The notes beneath the pieces are model-generated. The model was not told the DNA's origin and searched no databases. It worked only from the letters and a program-made list of their open reading frames with translations. A program made the translations under genes and the position numbers. Shown piece after piece: positions 16,850 to 24,119 of a stretch of DNA of 39,481 nucleotides. How positions within the stretch are numbered: position 1 is the stretch's first letter; each line of letters begins with the position of its first letter. This stretch comes from Myxococcales bacterium (GTDB lineage Bacteria > Myxococcota_A > Polyangia > Haliangiales > Haliangiaceae), in contig JAEUJX010000057.1 of NCBI GenBank assembly GCA_016794545.1, forward strand, positions 1 through 39,481, given 5' to 3'.

Positions 16850-19845
16850 CGGCCGCGCCGCGCGGGCGCCTTCTTCAGCGACGACGTGATCGAGAGGTTG
16901 TTCGTCTTCGGCGTCACGCGCTGCGTGTCGGGCTGGTAGCCGTCCTTCTTGATCGTCAACGTGGACGTCTCGAACGCGGGCAACTTCACCGCCGCGGGCG
17001 TGACGCCGAGCGACCTCGCGCCGAGCAGGATCGTCGCGCCGGCCGGCGACGAGCTTACCTTCACCGTGAACGTGACCCTCGCGAGCGCGACCCTGACCGG
17101 CTTGCCTCCCTCCGGCTTCGGCGTCACCGTGCGCGTCGCGCTGACGTAGCGCGTCTTCTTGAACGTCAGCTTGCTCTCGACGCCGCACGGCAGCGCCGCC
17201 GTCATCGGCGTCGTGCCGAGCACGGTCCTGTCGAGGAGGACCTCCGCGCCGGTCGGCGCCGAGGCGATCGCGACGTTGCAGTCGGTCGCGGCGGCGACCT
17301 GGGGCGGCTCGTCGGGCGGCTTCCTCTCGGGCGGCTCCTCGGCCGCGGCATCGACGGGGACGACGGGCGCGACCGCCGCCTGCTGCGCGCTGCCCGCGCT
17401 GCCATCGCCCGAGGGCGGCGCCGGCGGCGCAGTGGGCTTCGGCTCGACGGGCGGCGGCTGCGAGACCTGCTTCCCCGCGCTGCCATCGCCCGCCGGCGCA
17501 GGCTCGGTCGCATCGGCCTGCTTGTCGCCGCCGCCCGACAGCGCGACCACCAGGATGATGCCGAGCAGGATCGCGCCGCCGGCGATGCCGCCGATCAGCA
17601 TCATCCGCCGCTTGCGCTCGTCGGGCGAGCGCGGCACGCGGATCGCCTCGGTCGGCATGTACGCCTGATCGGCGACGGGGTACGCCTGCGGGTACGCGGG
17701 GACCTGGCTCGACGCGTTCGCGAGCTGACCGGGCAGCGGCGCCGGGTAGCCGCCGTGCATCGCCGGGTTCGTCGCCGCCGTCGGCTCTCCCGGCATCGCG
17801 AGCGCGCCGGCGCGCATCACGTCGGTGATCGGGACCGCGCCGGGCTGCATCGGCACCGGCGTCGCGATCACACCGGGCGTCGCGGCGACGAGCCCGTGCG
17901 GCGACGTCTGCACCGGAGGGGCGGTCGTCGGCGGCGGCGGAAGCTGACCCGGCGGCTCGTCGTCGAAGTCATCGATCGGCTGGAGCGGCTGGAGCGGCTC
18001 CATCAGCGTCGGATCGATCTCGATCTTCGCCTCGTCGGCCTTCACGGCCGGAACGCGCGTCTCGGGCTTGGCGTCCGAGTCGAGGTCCTTCACGCTCGCG
18101 ACCGCCGACACCGGCGGGCCGGGCTTGTCCGCAGGCAGCTCGGGCCGCTTCTCGATCTTCGACGGCTCGCTCCAGCCATCGGGACGCGTCGGATCGAGCG
18201 CGATGATGAAGTCGCCGGTCGGCGGTCCCGGAGGGATGGGCTTCGCGGGCTTGTCCCCCGGCGGCCGGGTGCCGGTCGCTTTGCGCGGGACGGGCGTGAT
18301 GGTCGGTCCGTCGGCGCCGACCGTCATGGTCCAGTCGCCGCTCGGCGTGTGCTCCTCGACGGCCGCCGCCCGCAGCACCGCCGATGGCACCTTCTGCGGG
18401 ACCGTGACGGGCCCCGACGGCGGCCCCGCCGCCTCGAGCTCCGAGCGCGGCGGTGGAGCGCTCGTGATCACCGCGGGACCGCTCGTCTCCTCGGCGGCCA
18501 TCAGCCCGGTGTCGCGCGCCTCGGCGTCGCCGGTCGGAGCCCGTGGCGCCGTCGCCGGCAGCACGTGTACGCCAGATGGCACCACCGCGACGCCGATCGA
18601 CGTCCTGCGCTGCTCGCGCACGCTCTTCTCGGGCTTCGCCACCTCGCGCGGACCCGTGATCGGTCCCGACGGCTCGAGCGGCACGGACGTCAGGTCCGTC
18701 GGTTCGTCGTCGGCGAGCTCCTCGACGAGCGGCCGCGCCTCGGCGACCACCGGCGGCTTCGGAACGCCCGCCGGCGGCGTCGGCTGCTTGACGGCGAACG
18801 GGTTCGCCACGGGACCCGACGGCGACTTGGGGAGCTCGGCGCCGACGACGTTCGAGCCCGCGGGCGGCGTGGTCGTGCGCGTGGGCACGACGGCGGATCC
18901 GCTCGCCGGCGTGGGCGGCCTGGGCACGCCGACGGCCGGCGTGGGCGGCCTGGGCACGCCGACGGCCGGCGTGGGCGGCTTCGCCGGCGTCGGAGCCGGC
19001 CCGCGCATCGTCGTCTCGGGGTCGGCCTTCACCTGCTCGCGCGCGCGGCGCTCCTCGCGCTCCTTGACGAGCAGATCGACCGCCGGCGCGGGCCCCTTCA
19101 CGGTCTCGTCGAGGTTCTTGAGGTCCGCCGGCGGCGCCGGCGCCTTCGCGAGCGGCGCCATGCCCATCGTCGTCGCGGTGGCAGACGGTGCGGGTGGGGC
19201 CGGGACCACGGGAGCTCCACCGGTCGGCACCTTCTTGAGGGGCGGCATGCCCATCGTCGTGGCGGTCGCCGACGGCGTGCCGGACGGCGGCGTGCTCGGG
19301 CTCCTCGGGCGCGCGCCCGCGCCCATCGGCGGGATCGACGGCACGACGAACTTCGACGCCACGCTCTTCGGCTCGTCGCCGACGAGCGTCGACACGTCGC
19401 CGATCACGACGCACTGGGCCAGCGCGTTCACCGCGTCGATCCGGCCCGCCGGCGTCGGCGGGGTAGGACGCGGGGCGGCGGGGAGCTCGGCGGGGCGGGG
19501 CGGCACGCTGGGCGGTCCCGGCTTCACCGCGAGGCGCGCCCGCTCGAGCTCGCCGAGGAGCGTCTTGCTCGGCTCGTCGGGCTCGGTGAACTTCAGCGTC
19601 ATCCCGACGCGGCCGTAGAGCACCGACGGCGTCTTCGCCGACGATACGACCTCGGCCTCGCCTTCGATCATCACGCCGCCCCCGGTCAGCGTGATCGCGA
19701 ACCGGCCGCGCTTCCCCGGTGGGAGCGGCTCGGCGATCGGCACGAACAGCACGCCGTTGCGGTCGGCGTACCTGCGGAATGCCGCGACGAACTCTTCGCC
19801 CGACGAGCAAGCCGAGACCAGGTAGATCGGCGCCCCAGTCGTCAC
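16846..19845 (-). CDS. Large PilZ-like / proline-rich / PEGA-domain membrane protein
   Basis: A 999-residue protein starting at GTG 19845. The N-terminal 105 residues look like a PilZ-type beta-barrel (NGVLFVPIAEPLPPGKRGRF, then GRVGMTLKF), lacking an obvious RxxxR c-di-GMP motif. Residues 110-745 are proline-rich and probably disordered. They contain repeated short motifs: SATATTMGM twice, PRPPTPAVGV tandemly, and SGDWTMTVG and TGDFIIALD elements. One membrane helix lies at 749-769, preceded by ERKRR, so the N-terminal part is cytoplasmic. The exported C-terminal part has two PEGA domains (about 857-915 and 926-985; NVAIASAPTGAEVLLD, VKVSSSPAGATILLG), which typically bind the cell envelope. 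It may connect a cytoplasmic signal to the cell wall. Function unknown. Confidence 0.82.
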   Translation of the reverse strand: MTTGAPIYLVSACSSGEEFVAAFRRYADRNGVLFVPIAEPLPPGKRGRFAITLTGGGVMIEGEAEVVSSAKTPSVLYGRVGMTLKFTEPDEPSKTLLGELERARLAVKPGPPSVPPRPAELPAAPRPTPPTPAGRIDAVNALAQCVVIGDVSTLVGDEPKSVASKFVVPSIPPMGAGARPRSPSTPPSGTPSATATTMGMPPLKKVPTGGAPVVPAPPAPSATATTMGMAPLAKAPAPPADLKNLDETVKGPAPAVDLLVKEREERRAREQVKADPETTMRGPAPTPAKPPTPAVGVPRPPTPAVGVPRPPTPASGSAVVPTRTTTPPAGSNVVGAELPKSPSGPVANPFAVKQPTPPAGVPKPPVVAEARPLVEELADDEPTDLTSVPLEPSGPITGPREVAKPEKSVREQRRTSIGVAVVPSGVHVLPATAPRAPTGDAEARDTGLMAAEETSGPAVITSAPPPRSELEAAGPPSGPVTVPQKVPSAVLRAAAVEEHTPSGDWTMTVGADGPTITPVPRKATGTRPPGDKPAKPIPPGPPTGDFIIALDPTRPDGWSEPSKIEKRPELPADKPGPPVSAVASVKDLDSDAKPETRVPAVKADEAKIEIDPTLMEPLQPLQPIDDFDDEPPGQLPPPPTTAPPVQTSPHGLVAATPGVIATPVPMQPGAVPITDVMRAGALAMPGEPTAATNPAMHGGYPAPLPGQLANASSQVPAYPQAYPVADQAYMPTEAIRVPRSPDERKRRMMLIGGIAGGAILLGIILVVALSGGGDKQADATEPAPAGDGSAGKQVSQPPPVEPKPTAPPAPPSGDGSAGSAQQAAVAPVVPVDAAAEEPPERKPPDEPPQVAAATDCNVAIASAPTGAEVLLDRTVLGTTPMTAALPCGVESKLTFKKTRYVSATRTVTPKPEGGKPVRVALARVTFTVKVSSSPAGATILLGARSLGVTPAAVKLPAFETSTLTIKKDGYQPDTQRVTPKTNNLSITSSLKKAPARRGR
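18911..18980. repeat. In-frame 30-bp tandem repeat inside the PEGA protein gene
   Basis: Two perfect 30-bp copies (18911-18940 and 18941-18970, starting GTGGGCGGCC) and a partial third copy. On the coding strand they encode a 10-residue PRPPTPAVGV-type unit in the disordered linker. Base-perfect identity suggests recent slippage or recombination, so copy number may vary between strains. Confidence 0.9.
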
Positions 19846-19882
19846 TCACGACAAGTGTAAGCCGGGAGCGCAGAAAATGCGA

Positions 19883-19917
19883 CGGGCGCCGTCGGGGTGA
19901 CCCCCAAGCGGCGCCCG
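19883..19917 (-). terminator. Likely terminator of the histone-fold gene
   Basis: Reading in the minus direction, CGGGCGCCG pairs with CGGCGCCCG (9-bp stem, 17-nt loop that itself contains GGGG-TCA-CCCC), followed after four bases by TTTT (19877-19874). It lies between the histone-fold gene stop and the start of the next minus-strand gene at 19845. The T-run is short, so efficiency is uncertain. Confidence 0.6.
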
Positions 19918-19937
19918 GTCGACACCCGGTCGCGCAA

Positions 19938-19956
19938 GGTCCGGCTCCGCCGGACC
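19938..19956. repeat. Second hairpin downstream of the histone-fold gene
   Basis: GGTCCGGC-TCC-GCCGGACC is a perfect 8-bp stem with a 3-nt loop. Together with the neighbours at 19883-19917 and 19962-19980 it makes three hairpins in a row in the 3' untranslated region. Such arrays often protect mRNA from 3' decay. Confidence 0.6.
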
Positions 19957-19961
19957 GCGCA

Positions 19962-19980
19962 GCACCGCCGGAGGCGGTGC
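19962..19980. repeat. First hairpin downstream of the histone-fold gene
   Basis: GCACCGCC-GGA-GGCGGTGC is a perfect 8-bp stem with a 3-nt loop, 10 bp after the histone-fold stop codon. Very stable as RNA. No T-run follows it directly, so mRNA stabilisation or assistance to termination is more likely than termination alone. Confidence 0.6.
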
Positions 19981-19990
19981 GAAGGTCTAT

Positions 19991-20221
19991 TTACATGACG
20001 AGGAAGTCGTGCGCGCGAACGGTCTTGCGACCGTTCGCCGCGGCGCGCTTCGCCGCCGCATCGATCAGCCACGCGACGTACGCGTTCAGGCCGTCGAGCG
20101 CGTCACCGGCGGTGTTGCAGCCCGCCGCCTTGATCTGACCGCGGACCTTCGAGCTCACCAGGAACATCTCGGCCGGCTTGCTAGCGCCACCGGCCTTGCC
20201 ACCCTTCTTCGCTTTCGCCAT
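19991..20221 (-). CDS. Bacterial histone-fold DNA-binding protein with lysine-rich tail
   Basis: A 76-residue basic protein. Residues 1-18 (MAKAKKGGKAGGASKPAE) form a Lys/Gly/Ala tail. Residues 20-76 look like one histone fold: short helix 1 (SSKVRGQIKAAG), long helix 2 (about 38-62, DALDGLNAYVAWLIDAAAKR), loop 2 with GRKTV (64-68) and a short helix 3 (RAHDFLV). The GRKT element and the length match archaeal HMf histones and, more closely, the Bdellovibrio histone Bd0055 as I recall it. It probably binds DNA as a dimer and acts in nucleoid organisation. An AAGGAG Shine-Dalgarno 6 nt before the ATG and three 3' hairpins suggest high expression. It is monocistronic. It differs clearly from HU and H-NS. 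No structure prediction was possible here. Confidence 0.8.
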   Translation of the reverse strand: MAKAKKGGKAGGASKPAEMFLVSSKVRGQIKAAGCNTAGDALDGLNAYVAWLIDAAAKRAAANGRKTVRAHDFLVM

Positions 20222-20227
20222 CGGACT

Positions 20228-20233
20228 CTCCTT
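20228..20233 (-). promoter_or_regulatory. Strong Shine-Dalgarno of the histone-fold gene
   Basis: AAGGAG on the minus strand, 6 nt before the ATG at 20221. It is among the best ribosome-binding sites in the window, where most genes have weak or no such site. It fixes the start codon and implies strong translation. Confidence 0.8.
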
Positions 20234-20246
20234 GAGAAAAGATTGA

Positions 20247-20266
20247 GGTGCGCTTCTTTTCGCACC
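20247..20266 (-). promoter_or_regulatory. Inverted repeat in the histone-fold gene leader
   Basis: GGTGCG-(8 nt AT-rich loop)-CGCACC, a 6-bp stem located 25-45 bp before the start codon. It could be a leader hairpin or a dimeric operator. Only the symmetry supports it. Confidence 0.35.
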
Positions 20267-20298
20267 ACTTCCCGTCGGGAGGGAAGCTGGAATGCGTG

Positions 20299-20338
20299 TT
20301 TTCGGCGAATGCGTGCGATCTACAGGGGGCGCCGAAAA
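20299..20338. repeat. 9-bp inverted repeat between propeller lipoprotein and histone-fold genes
   Basis: TTTTCGGCG and CGCCGAAAA flank a 22-nt spacer, starting one base after the stop codon of the minus-strand lipoprotein gene. The A/T tails are on the wrong sides for an intrinsic terminator. It may still fold in the lipoprotein mRNA 3' end or serve as a binding site upstream of the histone-fold gene. Confidence 0.45.
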
Positions 20339-20339
20339 C

Positions 20340-21878
20340 CTACCGGTCGAGCTTGAGCACGAACGTATCCGGCTTGGGGATCCGGTCTCCCTCGGCGCGC
20401 ACGCTCTGGAGCGGAGGCTCGACGGCCGAGAGCGCGAACCGGTAGATGCCCGCGATGTACGCCGCGCCCTTCTCGTCGACGGCGCACACGCGGCCCTGAT
20501 CGTGATCCTTGTCGCCGAACGACTGCGCCCACACCGTGGCGCCCTTCGCGTCGAGCTTCAGCGCGAAGATGTCCTTGTTCCCCTTGCTCGTGATCGGGCC
20601 CTTGCCGAAGTCGACCGACCCCTGGAACCAGCCGCTCACGACGACGTTGCCCGCGGCGTCGGCGCCGACACCCGACGCGATGTCCTCGCGCTCCGCGCCC
20701 ATCGTCTTCGCCCACTGGAGCTTGCCGCTCGGCGTGAACCGCGCGACGAACAGATCGCTCTCGCCGAGCGACGTGTGATCGTCGCCCTCGCCGAACGACG
20801 CGCTCTTGTCGAACGAGCCGACCATCGTGACGTGTCCCGCCGGGTCGACCGTGACGCCGCCGGCGACGTCGTTGAACGCGTTGCCGAACCGCTTCGACCA
20901 CACGTGGTCGCCGTTCAGATCGTACTTCGCGAGCACGACGTCGAGGTCGCTGCCCCCGCCGGCCTTGAGTCGGTCCTTGCCCCCCCAGTCGGACAGGTCC
21001 TTGAACTGGCCCTGGACGTAGATGTTGCCCTGACCGTCGACGGCGACGTGGCTGATCAGATCTTGATACGCGCCGCCGAACTGCTTGACCCACTCGAGGT
21101 CGCCGCTCGGCGCGAGCTTCAGCAGCATGGCGTCGGTGCCGCCGCGGCTCTTCAGCGTGGTCGTGCCGAAGTCCGCGCTGCCGGAGAACGAGCCGCCGAC
21201 GACCCACCCGCCGTCGGGCATGGCCGCGACCGCATTCGCGCCGTCGGAGTCGATGCCGCCGAAGTTCCACAGCCACTGGATCTCGCCCTTCGCATCGAAC
21301 TGCGCGACAAACGCGTCGTCGGAGCCGGCGCTCTTCTTCGTGAACTCGCCGAGCTTCAGGCTGTCGAGGAAGTTGCCGACGACGATCACCTTGTCGCCCT
21401 TCACCGCGACATCGTTCGCGGAGTCGTCACGCGCGGCGCCGAACGTCTGCACCCACGCGACCTTGCCGTCGGCGCCGACCTTCGCGAGGTACGCGTCGCT
21501 CGGCTTCTTCTTCGGATCCGCGCCGGCCACCGGCGCCTTCTTGCCGATCGTGCCGCCGAAATCGATCTCGGCGTCGAAGTAGCCCGCGACGTAGACCTCG
21601 CCGGCCGAGGTCACGCCGATGCCGCGCGGCGAGTCGATGCCGAGCCCGCCGAACCCGGTCGCCCACAGCGCCTTCCCGGTCGCGCCGCCCGGATCCGCCT
21701 GGAGCTCGGGCAGCGGCTTGGTCTCGACGGGCTTCTTGACCTGCGGAGGCGGTGCCTCCGCGACCTTGCCCTGCGTCGTGTCGCTGCCCTTGTCGGGCTG
21801 CTTGCCTCGGCCCTCGTCCTTCTTGCCGCCGCAGCCGAGGACCAGCGAACCCGCGATCACCAGGGTCGTCACGCGCAT
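20340..21878 (-). CDS. Lipoprotein with SBBP-type beta-propeller repeats
   Basis: A 512-residue lipoprotein starting MRVTTLVIAGSLVLGCGG, with Cys16 as the lipid anchor. A Lys/Pro/Gln-rich linker precedes about seven repeats of roughly 50-60 residues built like SGDLEWVKQFGG, then a DGQGNIYVQGQF-type strand pair. These are typical SBBP/YVTN-like propeller blades, so it is probably a periplasmic or surface-exposed propeller. No catalytic residues are evident; ligand binding or protein interaction is likely. It is divergent from the HEAT-cyclophilin lipoprotein across 62 bp. The frame is open for 26 further codons upstream but the lipoprotein signal fixes the start at 21878. Confidence 0.85.
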   Translation of the reverse strand: MRVTTLVIAGSLVLGCGGKKDEGRGKQPDKGSDTTQGKVAEAPPPQVKKPVETKPLPELQADPGGATGKALWATGFGGLGIDSPRGIGVTSAGEVYVAGYFDAEIDFGGTIGKKAPVAGADPKKKPSDAYLAKVGADGKVAWVQTFGAARDDSANDVAVKGDKVIVVGNFLDSLKLGEFTKKSAGSDDAFVAQFDAKGEIQWLWNFGGIDSDGANAVAAMPDGGWVVGGSFSGSADFGTTTLKSRGGTDAMLLKLAPSGDLEWVKQFGGAYQDLISHVAVDGQGNIYVQGQFKDLSDWGGKDRLKAGGGSDLDVVLAKYDLNGDHVWSKRFGNAFNDVAGGVTVDPAGHVTMVGSFDKSASFGEGDDHTSLGESDLFVARFTPSGKLQWAKTMGAEREDIASGVGADAAGNVVVSGWFQGSVDFGKGPITSKGNKDIFALKLDAKGATVWAQSFGDKDHDQGRVCAVDEKGAAYIAGIYRFALSAVEPPLQSVRAEGDRIPKPDTFVLKLDR

Positions 21879-21940
21879 GAGACTCACGATGTCACGCAGC
21901 GACGAGCACAGCAACGGTCGCGGACGAGTACAGTCACGGC

Positions 21941-24067
21941 ATGTCGCGCGTTGCAACCGTCGCCACGGTGCTGTGTCTTCTCGCCGCGTGCCCGTCGCCG
22001 TCGGGGCCGGTGAATCCGACGACGCCGCCGCCGGCCGACGACGTGCAGCTGCGCATCCAGGTCGCGCGGCTCGAGGTCAAGCGCGAGGACGGCATCCGCG
22101 AGCTCGCCGAGCTCGCGACCGGATCCGATCGGCGCGCCCGCGAGCTCGCGATCCGCGGCCTCGGACGGATCGGCGGCAAGGCACGCGCGACGCTGCGCCC
22201 GCTCCTCGCGGATCCCGACGCTCGCATCGTCGCCGTGACGATGGCGGCGCTCGGCATCGCCCGCGAGCTCGACGATCTCACCGTCGCCGAGGGCGAGGCG
22301 CTCGTCGGCGAGCTGCAGCGTGCCTACGGGCGCACCACGGGTGCCGACCGCATCCTCGCGATCGAGGCGCTCGGCCGCGCCGGCGACGAGCGCAGCCAGC
22401 CGTTGCTCGTCGAGGAGCTCGGGAAGGGCGGCGCGGTCGCCGAGGCCGCGGGCATCGCGCTCGCGCGCCACGGCCGGCGCAAGATCTCGCTCGCGCCGCG
22501 CACCGTTCACGCGGTCGCGGTCGCGCTCGGCAGCGCGGATGCACGTACGCGGTGGGGCGCGACGTACGCGCTCGCACGCGCCGTGATGATCGCGAAGCCC
22601 GAGTCGGAGCTGACGAGCGGGCTCGCTGCGCGCGTGGGCGACGAGAGCGCCGAGATCCGCGCGCTCGCGTGTGCGGCGCTCGCGAAGCACGGCGCCGTCG
22701 CGCAGACGACGTTCCAGCTCGAGAAGGCGCTGCTCGATCGCGACTGGCACGTCGCCGTCGAGGCGGTGCGCGCGATGACCGGCGACAGGGTACCGGCGGA
22801 GGCCGCCGATGCGGTCGCGACCGCGCTCGTGCGCCGGCTCGCGGATCTCGACCTCGGCGCCGCGAGCGAGGCGCACGTGATCATGGAGGGCCTGCGCGGC
22901 CTCGCGAGGAGCGCCGGGCGGCCGGTCGTCGCGAAGGCGCTGCAGGCGATCTCGCAGTGGTCGCAGATGACGACGAAGCCGGCCGAGCTGACGCGCAGCT
23001 GGATCGAGTGCCTCGCCGCCGTCGGTGCGGCGCGAGCGGCGAACACGCTCGCGCCCGTCGTCGAGTGCTCGGCGCGGCGGTTGCCAGATCACCTGCGGAT
23101 GCCGTTGCTCGCGCAGCTGGTCACCGCCGGCATCGGCTCGGCGCAGGAGCGGCGAACGACCCTGCTGAACCTCATGTCGCACTCCGACGTGCGCGTGAAG
23201 TCGTCCGCGCTCGGCGCGTTGACCGCGGGGTGGGCCACGCAGAGCGAGGCCGATCGGCGCGCCGCGGTCGGGATCCTCGTCGGTGCGCTCGCGTCGCCCG
23301 ATCCGATCTTCGCCGGCAACGCGGTGGACGCGGTCGGCGGCTTCTACGAGGCGATCGGCAAGGGCGATCACGCGGCGCTCGATGCGGCGCTCGTCGCGCG
23401 CGCGGGCAGCGAGAAGGACGCCGAGCTCTCCGCCGCGCTGTTCGAGGCGATCGGCGCGCACAAGATCGCGGCGGGCGCCGACGCCTGCCGCGCCGGGCTC
23501 GACGGGATCCCGGTCCGCGCGAAGGCCGCGCGCGGATGTCTCGCCGCGCTCGGCGAGGCGGCGCCTCCGGGCGACACCCGCACGCACGCGCCGCCGCCGC
23601 CGGTCGATGTCGCGACGGTGATCGGCAAGCCGATCGAGTGGCGCCTCGCGACGTCGCGCGGCGAGATCGTGATCGAGCTGCGGCCCGACGTCGCGCCGTG
23701 GGCCGTCGCGTCGGTCGTCGCGCTCACGCAGGCGGGCAAGTACGACGGGCTCGCGCTCCATCGCGTGGTGCCCGACTTCGTCGCGCAGGGCGGGGATCCG
23801 ACCGAGTCGGGGTGGGGCGGTCCGGGCTACACGCTCCCGGCCGAGCCCGCGAGCTCGGCCGACGGCCCGGGGTTCGTCGCGGGCGGTGTCGGGATGGCCG
23901 ACGCCGGGAGGGACAGCGCGGGGTCGCAGTGGTTCGTGATGCACGCCCGCGCGGCCCACCTCGACGGCCGGTACACCTGGATCGGCTCGCTCGAGAGCGG
24001 CCAGAAGTCCGCGGATGCCTTACTGATCGGCGACGTCGTGCGGAAGGCGACGATCACCGGGCCGTGA
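21941..24067 (+). CDS. HEAT-repeat lipoprotein with C-terminal cyclophilin (peptidyl-prolyl isomerase)
   Basis: A 708-residue lipoprotein (MSRVATVATVLCLLAAC, anchor Cys17). Residues about 35-550 are alpha-helical HEAT-like repeats (RELAIRGLGRIGGKARATL, EIRALACAALAKHGAVA). Residues 560-708 are a cyclophilin domain: LHRVVPDFVAQGGDP contains the catalytic-type Arg, then GSQWFVMHARAAHLDGRYTWIG, where Trp replaces the usual Phe after GSQ. It should isomerise prolyl bonds and assist envelope protein folding, with HEAT repeats recruiting substrates. Such fusions occur in myxobacteria and Bacteroidetes. The next gene starts 52 bp on in the same direction and might be co-transcribed. Confidence 0.88.
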   Translation: MSRVATVATVLCLLAACPSPSGPVNPTTPPPADDVQLRIQVARLEVKREDGIRELAELATGSDRRARELAIRGLGRIGGKARATLRPLLADPDARIVAVTMAALGIARELDDLTVAEGEALVGELQRAYGRTTGADRILAIEALGRAGDERSQPLLVEELGKGGAVAEAAGIALARHGRRKISLAPRTVHAVAVALGSADARTRWGATYALARAVMIAKPESELTSGLAARVGDESAEIRALACAALAKHGAVAQTTFQLEKALLDRDWHVAVEAVRAMTGDRVPAEAADAVATALVRRLADLDLGAASEAHVIMEGLRGLARSAGRPVVAKALQAISQWSQMTTKPAELTRSWIECLAAVGAARAANTLAPVVECSARRLPDHLRMPLLAQLVTAGIGSAQERRTTLLNLMSHSDVRVKSSALGALTAGWATQSEADRRAAVGILVGALASPDPIFAGNAVDAVGGFYEAIGKGDHAALDAALVARAGSEKDAELSAALFEAIGAHKIAAGADACRAGLDGIPVRAKAARGCLAALGEAAPPGDTRTHAPPPPVDVATVIGKPIEWRLATSRGEIVIELRPDVAPWAVASVVALTQAGKYDGLALHRVVPDFVAQGGDPTESGWGGPGYTLPAEPASSADGPGFVAGGVGMADAGRDSAGSQWFVMHARAAHLDGRYTWIGSLESGQKSADALLIGDVVRKATITGP

Positions 24068-24119
24068 GCTCGGCGAACTTGCCTGGAACCCGAGCGATCA
24101 CGCGGTGTCAGGTGGAGGC

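Noticed and set aside
18911-18980. Tandem 30-bp repeats as a possible CRISPR array
   Set aside because: Copies are contiguous without spacers, in frame and coding; no cas genes nearby.
16042-19860. A 1272-codon open frame on the plus strand opposite the PEGA gene
   Set aside because: Arg-rich translation with no domain, typical of antisense frames in GC-rich coding DNA. The minus-strand frame has PilZ-like, membrane and PEGA features.
20299-20338. Inverted repeat as an intrinsic terminator
   Set aside because: Poly-T precedes and poly-A follows the stem in both directions, the reverse of what an intrinsic terminator needs.
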